A DNA stretch of 64,000 nucleotides, from assembly GCA_031772625.1 (NCBI GenBank), contig CM062807.1, positions 1,151,691,007-1,151,755,006 on the forward strand, written 5' to 3'. Origin of the DNA: Pinus tabuliformis. Taxonomy: Eukaryota > Streptophyta > Pinopsida > Pinales > Pinaceae. This document shows positions 11,758 through 26,431 of the stretch, in pieces. The translations under genes and the position numbers were made by a program. The number at the start of each line of letters is the position of its first letter. The stretch's first letter is position 1. A model generated the notes under the pieces. It made no database searches, was not told the origin of the DNA, and worked only from the letters and a program-made list of their open reading frames with translations.

Positions 11758-11838
11758 TGTGGGATCGTGGTCGGTTCTCTCTCCTGTGGGATCGTGGTCG
11801 GTTCTCTCTCCTGTGGAATCGTGGTCGGTTCTCTCTCC
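11758..11838 (+). repeat. Three 27-bp tandem units in LINE 3' region
   Basis: A 27-bp unit beginning tgtgggatcgtggtcgg repeats three times without gaps at 11758, 11785 and 11812; the third has one change (ggg to gga). The unit is a multiple of three, so every frame stays open through it. Its role is unknown; structured or repeated 3' UTR motifs can serve as recognition sites for LINE reverse transcriptase, but that is only inference here. Confidence 0.85.
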
Positions 11839-12210
11839 TGCTGTCTTTAGTCGTTCTAGTTTGCTTTTTTCTGTTATATGTTGGGTCTCGGTCATATGTA
11901 TCTTCTGCTGTTTCTGGGTCACTCTTCCGTTATGGAATGGAGTTTTGTTTGGTTTGGGCTATCTCCACAAGCCCTGGTTCTATGTGACAATCTCTGCCCC
12001 TGCGTGGGCTCCACAGAGTTGCCTTTTGTCTTTTTGCTGGCGGTTGTAAGGCACAATCTAGGTACCTTCAGGTGTGCTTCTCAGAAATGTAATGGGTTGG
12101 GGGGCTATGCTACAGCTGCCATGGAGCCACATGAGCAGCAAGACATATCGCATGTAATTTTCAGCTGTAAATATTAATACATAGTAGTTAATGTTGCTTA
12201 GAAAAAAAAA

Positions 12211-12227
12211 ACAAAACCAACAATATG
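12211..12227. repeat. Right target-site duplication of LINE (17 bp)
   Basis: Exact repeat of 4716-4732, located directly after the A-run that ends the LINE. Confidence 0.93.
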
Positions 12228-12362
12228 ATTTAATGCAAAAATATTATTCTCACCATCTAACTTTAACTGTGACAAGGACTCGATCTACTTCTTGGGCATG
12301 CCTCGTGTAGGCTTAGATGCATTAAATGCATGACTAAGTGTAGGAATGCATCTAGGAGTCAT
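12228..12362 (-). pseudogene. Ty3/gypsy-like gag remnant, N-terminal part
   Basis: On the minus strand a gag-like reading begins at an ATG at 12362 (MTPRCIPTLSHAF...) and runs toward the LINE through LDGENNIFALNHIVGF. The last residues are encoded by the target-site duplication and continue in frame at 4732 on the other side of the LINE, which shows that the two pieces were one gag before insertion. One in-frame stop (TAG) follows the segment reading TRGMPKK. Just upstream on the minus strand, at 12421-12433, there is a sequence resembling the TTTTTGGCGC start of a gypsy primer-binding region, next to a likely LTR edge. Confidence 0.6.
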
Positions 12363-12433
12363 GATTAGTTAAAAATTATATAACAAAATCTAAACAAATA
12401 ACTAATTCAGAGCCCTCCTTTTAGCGCCAAAAA

Positions 12434-13877
12434 TGTTGAGGCCTCAAAAATCGTTGCCACAACATTGGAGATAACCACCCAGTCCGGACCTTGAAAAAAT
12501 TCTTTTATATTTGGGATAGTGGTTCCAACTGGTTGAATTAGGTCGACTTACCTTCTCCCAACCACTATCATCTTTACATATATCTCTAATTGCTAATAGC
12601 TAGGGCCATCAGATCAATTCTTCGAGCTAATCAAGCAAGAAGAATGATCCTTAAGTTGTTTCTATGGAACAACTAAACCAATCTAAAGTTTTTCCTCAAA
12701 ATAGGACTTCTAGAAATGTAGAACTAATCTAAATTCAAACTAATTCTAAAATGCAATAAAAAGGAACTAAATCCTAATCCTATCGCCATTAGGCAGATAT
12801 AGATCTAACCCAACCGAGAGCAAAATATTTAAATGATTTGGGATTTAAATATGTTTGGCTTATAATGAATATCAAGCTAACGAAATAGTTCAATCAAATG
12901 ACATTATGAATACCAAAACATATTCTAATCAGAGACCTCTTAATTGAAATAATCAACTGATAACATTTAGGAAGTAGTTCACAAAATGATGTTGATTGTT
13001 AAATGAATAATTCGAATAATTAAACAATAATATGAGGAAATAGTTCACAGCATATCATTATTTGTTAAATCGATATTAAAAGACATATTTCTGAGTAAAT
13101 AGTTACTCAGAAATCAAAATTCAACACATAAGAGCAGAGATAAATAATAACATATGATTGAGACAAATTACTCATACCGACAATAGTGCACAAATATGAA
13201 TAAAATGACACATTCCTGCCATTATAAAATAAAACTAGTATTTAAAACAATAGTATTAAAAATACCAATTTATTAAATGCATTTCTCTCGCTATAGTCTC
13301 CAACAGTCTTTTACAATGCTTGAACTTCTGCTTTTAAAACTAGAGTTGTAATAGTACGAACTCTGCCTATCAAAACATAATTCAAAGTGCAAAAGAAAAA
13401 TCCTCAATAATCCTTCAGATCTGAGTTTTCTCCTCTATCCTACAACTCTAAATCCTTTATACAATAGTGCCTTCAAGAATTCGTGAATTGCAGAGAAGAG
13501 TAGAAATACCATGTAATAAGAAATCTGAAAAGATAAATCCACTATTTATTTATGAACAAAATAGAGGCACAAAGATAAAATACCATATGCATGTTTCTCA
13601 ACTCATAAAATAAATAACAATAATTTATTTTGTCTCACAAAGATGATTCCAAGAGTACAGTAGTGCAACTTCTCAAAATTCTTTATGAAAATTCCTAAAA
13701 TAATGTTCCAATCGTTCTATTGAGAAAAGTGTGAAAGTACAATAGTGCGATCTTTCGTAAGCCTTTCTTCATAAAATTCCAAACCATTATTTCATTCAAC
13801 GAGTAAGCTTAAATAGAAGAAAACAACTGAATCCATTGTGCAAAGCGTTGAGGGCATTTAAAAAGATCCCTTCAACA
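12434..13877 (-). repeat. Probable LTR of the gypsy-like element (5' LTR on the minus strand)
   Basis: The proposed edges are tgttgaggcc at 12434 and ...ccttcaaca at 13877, an imperfect TG...CA inverted pair. The low-coordinate edge abuts a TTTTTGGCGC-like primer-binding sequence (minus strand) followed by the gag start, which is the expected order LTR, primer site, gag. I found no second copy of this sequence in the window, so the LTR status is inferred from context alone. The interval is AT-rich and has no long open frame. Confidence 0.35.
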
Positions 13878-13879
13878 AC

Positions 13880-15380
13880 ACTTAAAGAAAACAATTTTTT
13901 GGTGGAAATTTTTGAATGTGATTTGTTGTCTTCATCAACTTTGTTTGTTCCATCGAATTACTTGGATGATTTTCAGTCTATTTGAACTAAACTGCTGCTT
14001 GTTAGCACAACTGTCCTCTTCTGTCATGAACCTGAACAAGAAAAATAGGAATCGATAAGCTGGAAATAAATGAAACTGATAAGCAAGTTTTATTTGAAAC
14101 AAATCACTTTTGCAGGAAATCAGGAAAAACGTAGAGTTGCAATAAATTTTGAATGTAACCATCATGGAGAGGAATGCAGAGTGATTCCTTTTATAAGACA
14201 AGTCAAAGTTTATTGTTGTAAATCACAATCGCTTTTACTGTTGTAAATCAAAATCATTTTAAAGCCTCGAATATTCTTAAACAAAATAAAAAAGGGGCTT
14301 TCTTAAAATATATCGCAATTGGTGTTCAGAAAGGTGGATGTGATGTTATAAACTATATTTTTAAAACTTGCAATTGCAAAGTGTGGGATAGCGTCATGGT
14401 GACGTGGAGGATCCATGTGGCAGATGATGCAATAGAATGATGTGTTATCACAGATCGCAAAACAGGCAGGAGACTTAGTGGTTTTTTCAAAGGGGGTTCG
14501 AAGTGGTAAGTGGTTTGTGAAGGGGGGAGTCCGAAAGAATGAAGGAGTGACACATAGAGATAGGGCTTAGACGATAAAACCACTTTTAAGACCCCCCTTG
14601 TGAGAAAATTAAAATTAAGCACAAGGTGGTGTGAAACCATTATCTATCGTTGATCCCGGCGGATAGATCTGGGCCATTCATTTTAGTAGATAAGTCTAGC
14701 TTTAGTTATATCGCAATCGGCGTTTAAAGCGGAGGTACAAATGACATATGTTTTAAGTCTCGAAAGACTTGCGATTTGCGATGAGCAGGATGACGTGGCG
14801 AATGACATCACATGTGACGTGGAGGATGACGTGGATCTGACGTCATTGATGATTTCATATCACAATCAGCATGAAAGCTGATATCACAATCGCACTTGGC
14901 ATAAGACTTGACTCTTTGGAACTTTGCGATTGCACGGATGTGATATTTTAATGAATTTCAGTGAATAATCTTCCCGAATCCGGACTTAATCACAATTGCA
15001 ATTTGGTTAAGGCAGGAGGTAGGAGGCAGGCTTTTGGAAACTGCAATAGCCACGGATGTGATATTTTAATGAATTACAATGTATAATCCCATCAGGTCTG
15101 GGCCTTATCGCATATCGCAATCAGGAAAGGGAGCGGAGTATAGACTTTGGAACTTTTGCGATAGCCTACAGACACAGGATTTTATGGATTTGCATGTATT
15201 TTCCTGTTGGGTCTGGGATTTATCGCATATCACAATCGACTAAGGTAGGGGGCATGGACTTATATAATAGTGGACCATGTGATTGCAATGGACGTGGGGA
15301 ATTCATTTCTTATGATTAATTTTCCTGTCATGTCCGGTTGACGAATATCGCAATCAGTGTTAGTGGGGAAGCCTTTTCTT
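13880..15380. repeat. Degenerate repeats around the motif atatcgcaatc
   Basis: No gene is seen. From about 14225 to 15380 a motif close to atatcgcaatcgg recurs roughly every 60-150 bp (examples near 14310, 14708, 14860, 15110, 15225 and 15345). It often comes with 'ttggaacttgcgat' and 'gatattttaatgaatt...cccgtcaggtctggg' companions, so the region looks like a decayed tandem family. Similar phrases occur at about 28383-28470 and 56985-57070. The minus-strand open frame at 14353-14640 crosses these repeats and is not credible as a gene. Confidence 0.5.
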
Positions 15381-15608
15381 CTGGAATTTTTTTATTATAA
15401 TTATGGGATGTACGATGCGGAGTATGGCAGAGAGTAAAAGTTTGTAAAGAGTTAACTTTTGTTTATAAATATTTTAACCTTTGGGGATTAAAAACTTTGA
15501 TTTATTTTGTTTTTTAACTAAATAACCCATATTATTTATTACTTAAGGTTTTTTTAAAGCCTAAGTATAAGTCTTGGTTCCAAGGATTATTTGAAATTAG
15601 TTTTTTGG

Positions 15609-15668
15609 ATAATCAAGGTTTAATACTTAGGTTTTAATTAAAAATCCTAAGTATTAAACTTTGATTAT
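15609..15668. repeat. Long perfect-loop hairpin (23-bp arms)
   Basis: Arms at 15609-15631 and 15646-15668 are inverted copies matching at 22 of 23 positions, separated by a 14-nt loop (ttttaattaaaaat). Related phrases (cctaagtataagt) lie just upstream near 15560-15580. It could be the relic of a small foldback transposon or a simple palindrome; no flanking duplication was found. Confidence 0.7.
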
Positions 15669-16011
15669 AGGATTTTACTAACATTTTTTTTTTCTATTTT
15701 TTAATTTTTGTTTTTTAAAGAGATAAAAGTTAAAGGTTTTCTAAAACTAAAGGTCCCCTATTTTTATATAATAAATTTCATAGGAAACTTATAATATATT
15801 GAAATGAGGTTTGTTGAACTGTACAATGGGTAGGACATGCCTTTTTAAATGCATCATCTATAAATATGATAAAGTACGAGGCTCCTCCTAACGACTCAAT
15901 ATTCACTAAGCCTAAACACATCATAATATATCAATTCTAACAAATATGTTTTATGTTTAAGGTCACTTCTAATAAATGAAACCCTTCATTTTGGATTTAA
16001 GAGATCTGTGG

Positions 16012-16590
16012 TTTGTACCTTTTGAATTATTGACCGGAGAATTCGGTCAGGTGTAAAAATACTCTTACTGTGGATTCTCCGGTCAGGTGTAAAAATACTC
16101 TTACTGTGGATTCTCCAGTGGTGTAAAAATACTCTTACTGTGGATTCTCCGGTCAGGTGTAAAAATACTCTTACTGTGGATTCTCCGGTCAAGGTGTAAA
16201 AATACTCTTACTGTGGATTCTCTGGTCGGTGTAAAAATACTCTTACTGTGGATTCTCCGGTCAAGGTGTAAAAATACTCTTACTTTGGATTCTCCGGTCA
16301 AGGTGTAAAAATACTCTTACTGTGGATTCTCCGGTCAAGGTGTAAAAATACTCTTACTGTGGATTCTTCGGTCAAGGTGTAAAAATACTCTTACTGTGGA
16401 TTCTCCGGTCAATGGTGTAAAAATACTCTTACTGTGGATTCTCCGGTCATGGCGTAAAAATACTCTTACTGTGGATTCTCCGGTTAAGGTGTAAAAATAC
16501 TCTTACTATGGATTCTCCGGTCAATAATTCAAAAGGTACAAAGGTGTAAAAATACTCTTACTGTGGATTCTCCGGTCAATAATTCAAAAG
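16012..16590. repeat. Minisatellite of 14 units (34-38 bp) with inverted flanks
   Basis: Fourteen units built on gtgtaaaaatactcttactg followed by tggattctccggtcaag run head to tail; small length changes sit in the spacer between 'ggtc' and 'gtgtaa'. The array is bounded by a perfect 31-bp inverted repeat (16012-16042 and 16512-16542; core ttgaattattgaccggag), and the last unit ends with part of the same sequence again. Outside that, a 15-bp direct repeat, gaaacccttcatttt, occurs at 15978-15992 and 16590-16604. Open frames across the array on the minus strand only reflect the repeat. Confidence 0.92.
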
Positions 16591-16849
16591 AAACCCTTCA
16601 TTTTCTACCATATATGCAGTGTTCACAAAAGCTATGATTATAGGATCTCAATATTGGAAGAAAAATTTTAATAGAAAAAATTCTAAGGCCCTTCTCACTT
16701 ATTTGACCCCAACGTTCATGCCAAAAATCTACTAAGATTTATTCTTTTGCAATAATAGCCACATGTGATTTTTCTGCTATTGCTCTTAATGTATACTATG
16801 TTCTTGTCTTGGATCCTCTAGCCATAAGTAGTGCCCCTTCACCATTTTT

Positions 16850-17760
16850 CCAATGATTTTGAAATAGCCTTCATAATCTGATAGTCCCACATAGATTAGA
16901 CTCATGTACATCTCTGGAACATGCCATGTCTACTCCAACAATGTTGCAAAAGTGATTGTTTCTCAAATGCACTTTACCATAATCACCAAGATTATATGTA
17001 ACATAATTAGTTTTTCTTGGGATTACAAGGTAAGATACCAAAAATTTAAGAATCCAATCAATACTAAAACTAGAGATATATAAACATGAATATTCTATTG
17101 AAATAATAAATAAAACCTGACCATCTAAAACTACGAAAGTGGTCTCACTTTCATCTTTGTTGGCTAATTTTTTATTTTGCATAGCTGGTTTTTTATCCTT
17201 CTTTTCTTGCTTTCAAACTCAAAAATCTCTTTTCATGTGTCTTGGTTTTCCATAGCGATAAAAAGTGAGTTTTCCTCCTTTTTTTGATCTACCTCTTAAC
17301 TTTGAACATCTTTTATGATTTTCCCACTACAATCAACGAGATTTAAAGCTTCTCCTCCTTGGTTCTCCTTGGTTTTCTGTAATTGATTTAAATCATAGCT
17401 CACCATTGATTAAGATGTTGCTAACATCATCAAACTTTATGGTTCCTGTAAGTGTTGAAGTGCCCATAACCACAATTAGGTTCTCCTAGTTGTATGATAT
17501 GGAACACCTTAATAAGGTGGCTCTAATCTCATCATTCAAAATTATTTTAATAGAGGTCAGTTGGTTGGTGATCGTGTTGAACTCATTTAAGTTCTTTGTT
17601 ACTAAAAAAAGTCCATCCTGAGGTTGTATATTTTCTTCATTAGGAAAAGTCGTATTTGATGCTATGTTTTTCTCATTTAGATCGTGCAATTTTTCCCATA
17701 AAGCCATTTTTTTGTTCTCTTCGACCACATTAAATTGGACATCTTTTCTAGACATTGATG
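16850..17760 (-). pseudogene. Fossil Ty1/copia gag-protease fragment
   Basis: The minus strand carries decayed copia sequence in the expected order. At 17486-17755 there is a gag (UBN2-type) stretch with ALWEKLHDLNEKN and LNEFNTITNQLTSIKI. Around 17210-17280 there is a relic of a zinc knuckle (FYRYGKPRHMKRDF, with all but the histidine-side residues lost). At 16871-17182 there is the region after the protease active site (TYNLGDYGKVHLRNNHFCNIVGV). The catalytic aspartate motif is not preserved: the expected DSGAS position reads KFLVS. Several frameshifts and stops separate the pieces. No LTRs are seen nearby. It is an old dead copy. Confidence 0.6.
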
Positions 17761-17887
17761 GATTGTGGCAGTGGCCTTTTTGTCTAGTTTGATCAAATCT
17801 TCATATCATTAGGGTAAATTTGATGTCTAAAATGGGCCTCCTAAGGTAAATAATAAAATAATAGCTAAAATGATAAAATAAAAGTTA

Positions 17888-18366
17888 TGAATTTTTAAAG
17901 AAAAAAGGAAACTACTTTTTATCATATTTTTGGCTTATCTCCTTATATTTGTACTCAAATATTAAGTGTAGACACTCATTGGATGTAGAATTGAATTCCA
18001 CATCCAACAAGTACCCACTTTTCACACTTATGAGTAGACTTATATTAAACAAAGAAATTGAGAGAGATTACATGAAAAAAACATTTTTTATGTATTCTTA
18101 TTTTTTTCGTTGTAGGTCTACTTTGAAATATGCAATGTGTACTTGTTGGATATGCAATTTAATTCCACGTCCATTGGGTGTCATGTATTCACAATTTTTT
18201 TCGTTGTAGGTCTACTTAGAAGTATGCATAATAGGTATTCGTTGGATGTGGAATTTAATTCTGCATCCAATTGGTGTCTACACTTGATGTTTAAGTAAAC
18301 TTATAAGGAGATAAGCCAGAAATACAATTTAAAAAGTAGTTTTCTTATTTTCCCTTCAAAATATTC
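17888..18366. mobile_element. MITE-like foldback element
   Basis: The two ends are inverted copies over about 100 bp. Both contain ggcttatctccttata, then agtgtagacac and then a segment ending in ccacatccaac, with scattered mismatches and small indels, and the outer ends read tgaattttt and aaaatattc. A trinucleotide TTA flanks each side (17885-17887 and 18367-18369), which would fit a PIF/Harbinger (Tourist) target duplication, although three bases can match by chance. The centre has no transposase and holds internal copies of 'tttttcgttgtaggtctact'. A non-autonomous DNA transposon is the best reading. Confidence 0.6.
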
Positions 18367-18538
18367 TTAGTTGGGGATGACATCATCATCTTGAATCATA
18401 TTGGATCTTTTAAAGCTAATTCTTTTAATACATTTTTTGTTTTAAGGCTCATTTTTAACCTCCAAATTTCTCTAATGATCATCAATGAATATTTCTTTGC
18501 TACTCCCTTAGTTAGCAAAGATTTATCCTTCAAATCAA

Positions 18539-18835
18539 TATATTCTCCATTTGTGCTTTCCTTAGGGAAAACATAGCCTTATGTAATTTCTCCATGTCAC
18601 TCAACAATGTTGTTTCCATGCTCAACAAGGACAATTCAAACAATAACCCAATACTACTCAAACAACCAACAACCTAGTGATGGCTTATATTTTCCATTTG
18701 TGATTTCCATAGGGAAAAAATAAGCTTATGTAATTTCTCCATGTCACTCAACAATGTTGTTTCCATGCTCAACAGGGACAATTCAAACAATAAATCGGTA
18801 CTACTCAAACAACCAACAACTTAGTGATGGCTTTG
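18539..18835. repeat. Two tandem copies of a 149-bp unit
   Basis: The unit beginning atattctccatttgtg and continuing through gtcactcaacaatgttg and ctactcaaacaaccaac occurs at about 18539-18687 and again at 18688-18835 with few differences. No coding capacity is evident. Confidence 0.8.
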
Positions 18836-20640
18836 TAAACCATAAAGACTCCCTACTATGCATTGAAATTTGCTCTGATATATTATTGATAATAAATAAC
18901 CTATATTAATAATAGATAATCTAGCCCATGGGGCGTAGAATAGATGATGACGGGGTGTATTGTTAAGTCATTACGTGATGTGAAGGTCATTGGATCGAAA
19001 CTCCATGGGAAAGAATTCAACCATGTTAAGGGTTGGTGTGGCCAAGACGGGTGTGATTTCCAAGTGATTTTAATGACTTAGATGCCCATGGGTCGCGGTT
19101 TCTCAAGCCAAAGGACAAGCTTGTAGTCGTCTCAAGAGAACCCAAACAACTTGACAAACCAACAAAATAAACAATAGATAATCTAATTTTCAAACCACAA
19201 CCAACCTAGACACCAAATTGATATAGAGCTTTTTTTTGTGAGGCAAAAATTTACCGCAACTCAAAAACTTGACAAAAATAAAACACAAAATAATACCATA
19301 CAAAAAGATACACCAAAATAATATAATTCACCCCATATATATTTTGTCCATAAAGAAATTTGCTAATACTACCATTGGCCCAAAGGAACACTTGTTTTCC
19401 GAAAATAAATTTGACTCTTTTTACTAAATCAAAAATAGCTTAGCACCTTATTTATCTAATTGACTTTGACTTTTTTTAAATAAAACTTATCCTCGCAGAT
19501 AAGAGAACTTCGTACACGGAATTAATTTTGACCAGTCACAAATTCGAAGTCTCACTTGTGTATTCTACCCTCATGTTGTCCAAGGAGAAATTTGCTCATA
19601 TTACTATGGGCCCAAAAAACACGTGTTTATTTAAAATAAATTTGACTCTTATACTAAGTCAAAAACAACGCGCCGGGCCCAAAAAACCGTGTTTATTTAA
19701 ACTAAATTTGACTTTTTTACTAAGTCAAAAATAACCCACCGCCTTATTTATCCAATTAACTTTTGAAAATAACACCTCTTCCCTCTTAAAATATGCGTGA
19801 CCAATAAAATAATTGTGTATTCGAGGCCAATGAAAGATTATTCGCTGGATAGCTTTCAAACATTCATTACAGCAAATTATGTGTTGATGAAATATAACCT
19901 CAAGTAACAACATTATAAAGCTTTCATTACAGCAAATTATGTGTTGATGGAATTTTCCTCGCGACAATGTAGGTCGGTTAGGCTAATTATTGTCCACCAT
20001 TTATTCATGATCCAGTGTGGGTCATATCCGGGAATAATGTAATTAGTTTGAAATAGTCTATATTAGAATTGGGTTTGAGGAATTTATATTTTCGATAAAA
20101 TGATTGGTTGAGATTGTAAGTCAAGTAAATATCTTTAGTTAAGATTTATATTAGAATTGGGTTTGAGAAATTTATAGTGTCAATAAATTGAATGGTTGAA
20201 ATTGTAAACCAAGCAAATATTTTTAGTCAAGATTTAATAGACAATATGAATTTTTTTTTTAGTTTCAAATTTGTTTCTCTCTTTAATTTATTAAAAATCA
20301 TTTGTAAAAAGTGACTATCCTTGTAATTTATTAAAAAAATAATTATGAAAAATGGCATTGACATTTGGTGTAGGTCCCATTCATTTGGTGTGGCTATTGA
20401 AACTTGGAGTTTTTAATAATAATTGTTTTTTATTATTTAAGATTTATAACAATATTATTATTATTAGTTAATAATAAACATTAATATAAACGTTGATATT
20501 AATAAATTATTAATATTATTAATGAAATTAATGTTTTTAAAATAAATAATATTAAAATTAATAAATATATTAAATTATGTTGATTGGTTTTATGGTTCAA
20601 AACCAGAGTGTAAAGTATATATGATTTTCTAGATTTAACA
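18836..20640. other. AT-rich intergenic stretch with short local duplications
   Basis: No gene is recognised. Three related copies of a unit around 'aaataaatttgactctttttactaa' lie at about 19360-19480, 19590-19675 and 19676-19770. Two copies of 'cattacagcaaattatgtgt' with its flank lie at about 19860-19950. Two copies of a unit of roughly 95 bp containing 'tagaattgggtttgag' lie at about 20055-20235. The last part (20500-20640) is shared with 38967-39100, so it marks the left side of the large duplication. Confidence 0.6.
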
Positions 20641-20860
20641 GTTAAATGGTTGCTTGGAGGTGGGCTCTTTGTATTCTTATACACCAATTTGGTCACAGTT
20701 GCTTGGAGGTGGGCTCCTTGTGTTCTTATACACCAATTTGGTGTGTGACTTAGCAGTGACCTTAAAATTGGATAATAATAATAATAATAATAACAACAAC
20801 TAATTGACATATAAATGATGGAAAATAATATTTCTTCCACATTTAATAATGTAATTATAC
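20641..20860. repeat. Local duplication and AAT/AAC microsatellite upstream of CRK copy 1
   Basis: The unit gttgcttggaggtgggctc plus 'acaccaatttgg' occurs twice between about 20649 and 20745. It is followed by an (ata)n/(aac)n tract at about 20772-20800. The second duplicated block (39100-39220) carries only one such unit, so the local duplication arose in one copy only. Confidence 0.7.
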
Positions 20861-21215
20861 CCACATGCAGATCCTATTATGAGCAAATGTATTTGACCAA
20901 AGATTTTTTTTTAGGTCATCTCAGATATAATTATTATGGAACTCTTATATCTCTAATATAATATATTAATGCTTTTTCGTTCTTAAAAAAATGTAATTAT
21001 AATAATATTTAATAAATAAGATAAAAAAACAATAATTAATAATTAACTTAGTGTATATATATATAATTTATATCAACATATTTATTTCACTACTAATATA
21101 GCAATAATAAAAGAGGAAAAATAATGTTTTTAATAATATGATGATGAGAGTTGGGTAGGGAGAAATATTTCTCCATTCCTCATTTTTATATTTAAGTGTT
21201 GAATATTTTTGCCCG

Positions 21216-21222
21216 TATATAA
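21216..21222 (+). promoter_or_regulatory. Candidate TATA box of CRK copy 1
   Basis: The sequence tatataa stands in a context conserved with CRK copy 2 (tatataa at 45523-45529), both after 'gaatattttt'. The ATG is about 710 nt downstream, which would imply a long leader or an intron in it. Not proven. Confidence 0.4.
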
Positions 21223-21274
21223 CTGCTCTTTAGTATTTCTCCCCTTCCAACTACGTAACATAGTTGGTCACCGG

Positions 21275-21545
21275 CCAATCACTCTTCAATTTTGTACTCA
21301 TTAGTAAATGCCAATTTTCCTTTTCATAATCCATGGCTTCTGAATGCGACTTGGGCCGTCCCTGTACAATGTACTTCGTCTACGTCCACGTCAATTCTCG
21401 TATGGAGCCACTGGAGCCACTCGCTTACACCCGTGGATAATAGAGTCAAAGTCCATGCCGTGTATGGGCAGTCGCCAAGTTGCAATTCGAAGACCATGGA
21501 CCGTGTAATTGAAGAGTGTTTTTTCATTTACTAATAAATACCGAC
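21275..21545. repeat. Imperfect inverted repeat in the CRK upstream region
   Basis: The segment around 21330-21375 (aatccatggcttctgaatgc, then gacttgggccg) is matched in reverse complement by 21455-21500 (gccaagttgcaattcgaaga, then ccatgga), with smaller matching pieces (cactcttcaatt / aattgaagagtg, attagtaaatg / catttactaat) further out. The loop contains two 'ggagccact' copies. The same sequence, with its left half partly replaced, lies before CRK copy 2 at about 45610-45845. It may be an old foldback element now forming part of the CRK leader. Confidence 0.45.
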
Positions 21546-21936
21546 CAGTGTTTTCAAATGCCAATACTGCGTTCGTGTGTTGATATCGCCTCGTCTCTGG
21601 AAGATGGAAATGCTCTAACTTTGCCAGGCGATTAAGGAAAAGCATTGAGCTCCTAGATCAGCAGGGAGCCAGGAAAGTAATAGAAATTTTGGTAAGATTT
21701 TGATAAAATTTAATAAAAATTTTAAATTTAAATTATTTAATTTTAAGATTTAGATGTCAAAATTTTATGAGAAATTTAGATTAAAATTATGGGATTTAGA
21801 TGTCAAACAATTTTGATAATAATAAATTTATTTCATTCTCGAAACAAAAAAGCCAGATTCCAGCAACTTTTTGCCTTCTGGCACCTTGGTAGACAACGCG
21901 CATTTGCAGGCCGTGTCGTGCCCTGCCCTAGGAGCG

Positions 21937-26431
<4,495 letters not shown>

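Larger units (their letters stand above)
4733..12210 (+). mobile_element. Full-length L1-type LINE retrotransposon
   Basis: This is a 7.5-kb non-LTR retrotransposon. It has a 132-nt 5' leader, ORF1 (nucleic-acid-binding protein), ORF2 (endonuclease, reverse transcriptase, zinc-binding and RNase H domains), an unusually long 1.3-kb 3' region and a short A tail at 12202-12210. Exact 17-bp duplications flank it. Both main ORFs are free of stops and frameshifts, and there is no sign of 5' truncation, so insertion is recent in evolutionary terms and the copy could still be competent. The body is clearly more GC-rich than the flanks. It interrupts a minus-strand gypsy gag, whose reading continues in frame across the empty site. 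No promoter could be identified in the leader by eye. Confidence 0.93.

Noticed and set aside
15986..16301. Minus-strand frames repeating RIHSKSIFTP
   Set aside because: They translate the minisatellite; the periodic peptide follows from the ~36-bp DNA unit and has no start, domain or conservation.
16012..16590. CRISPR-like array
   Set aside because: Units are near-identical throughout without unique spacers, and the DNA is eukaryotic.
21871..21936. Upstream in-frame ATG at 21871 as CRK start
   Set aside because: The ATG at 21937 begins a clean signal peptide and is the start shared by all three copies; the upstream stretch is not conserved in copy 3.
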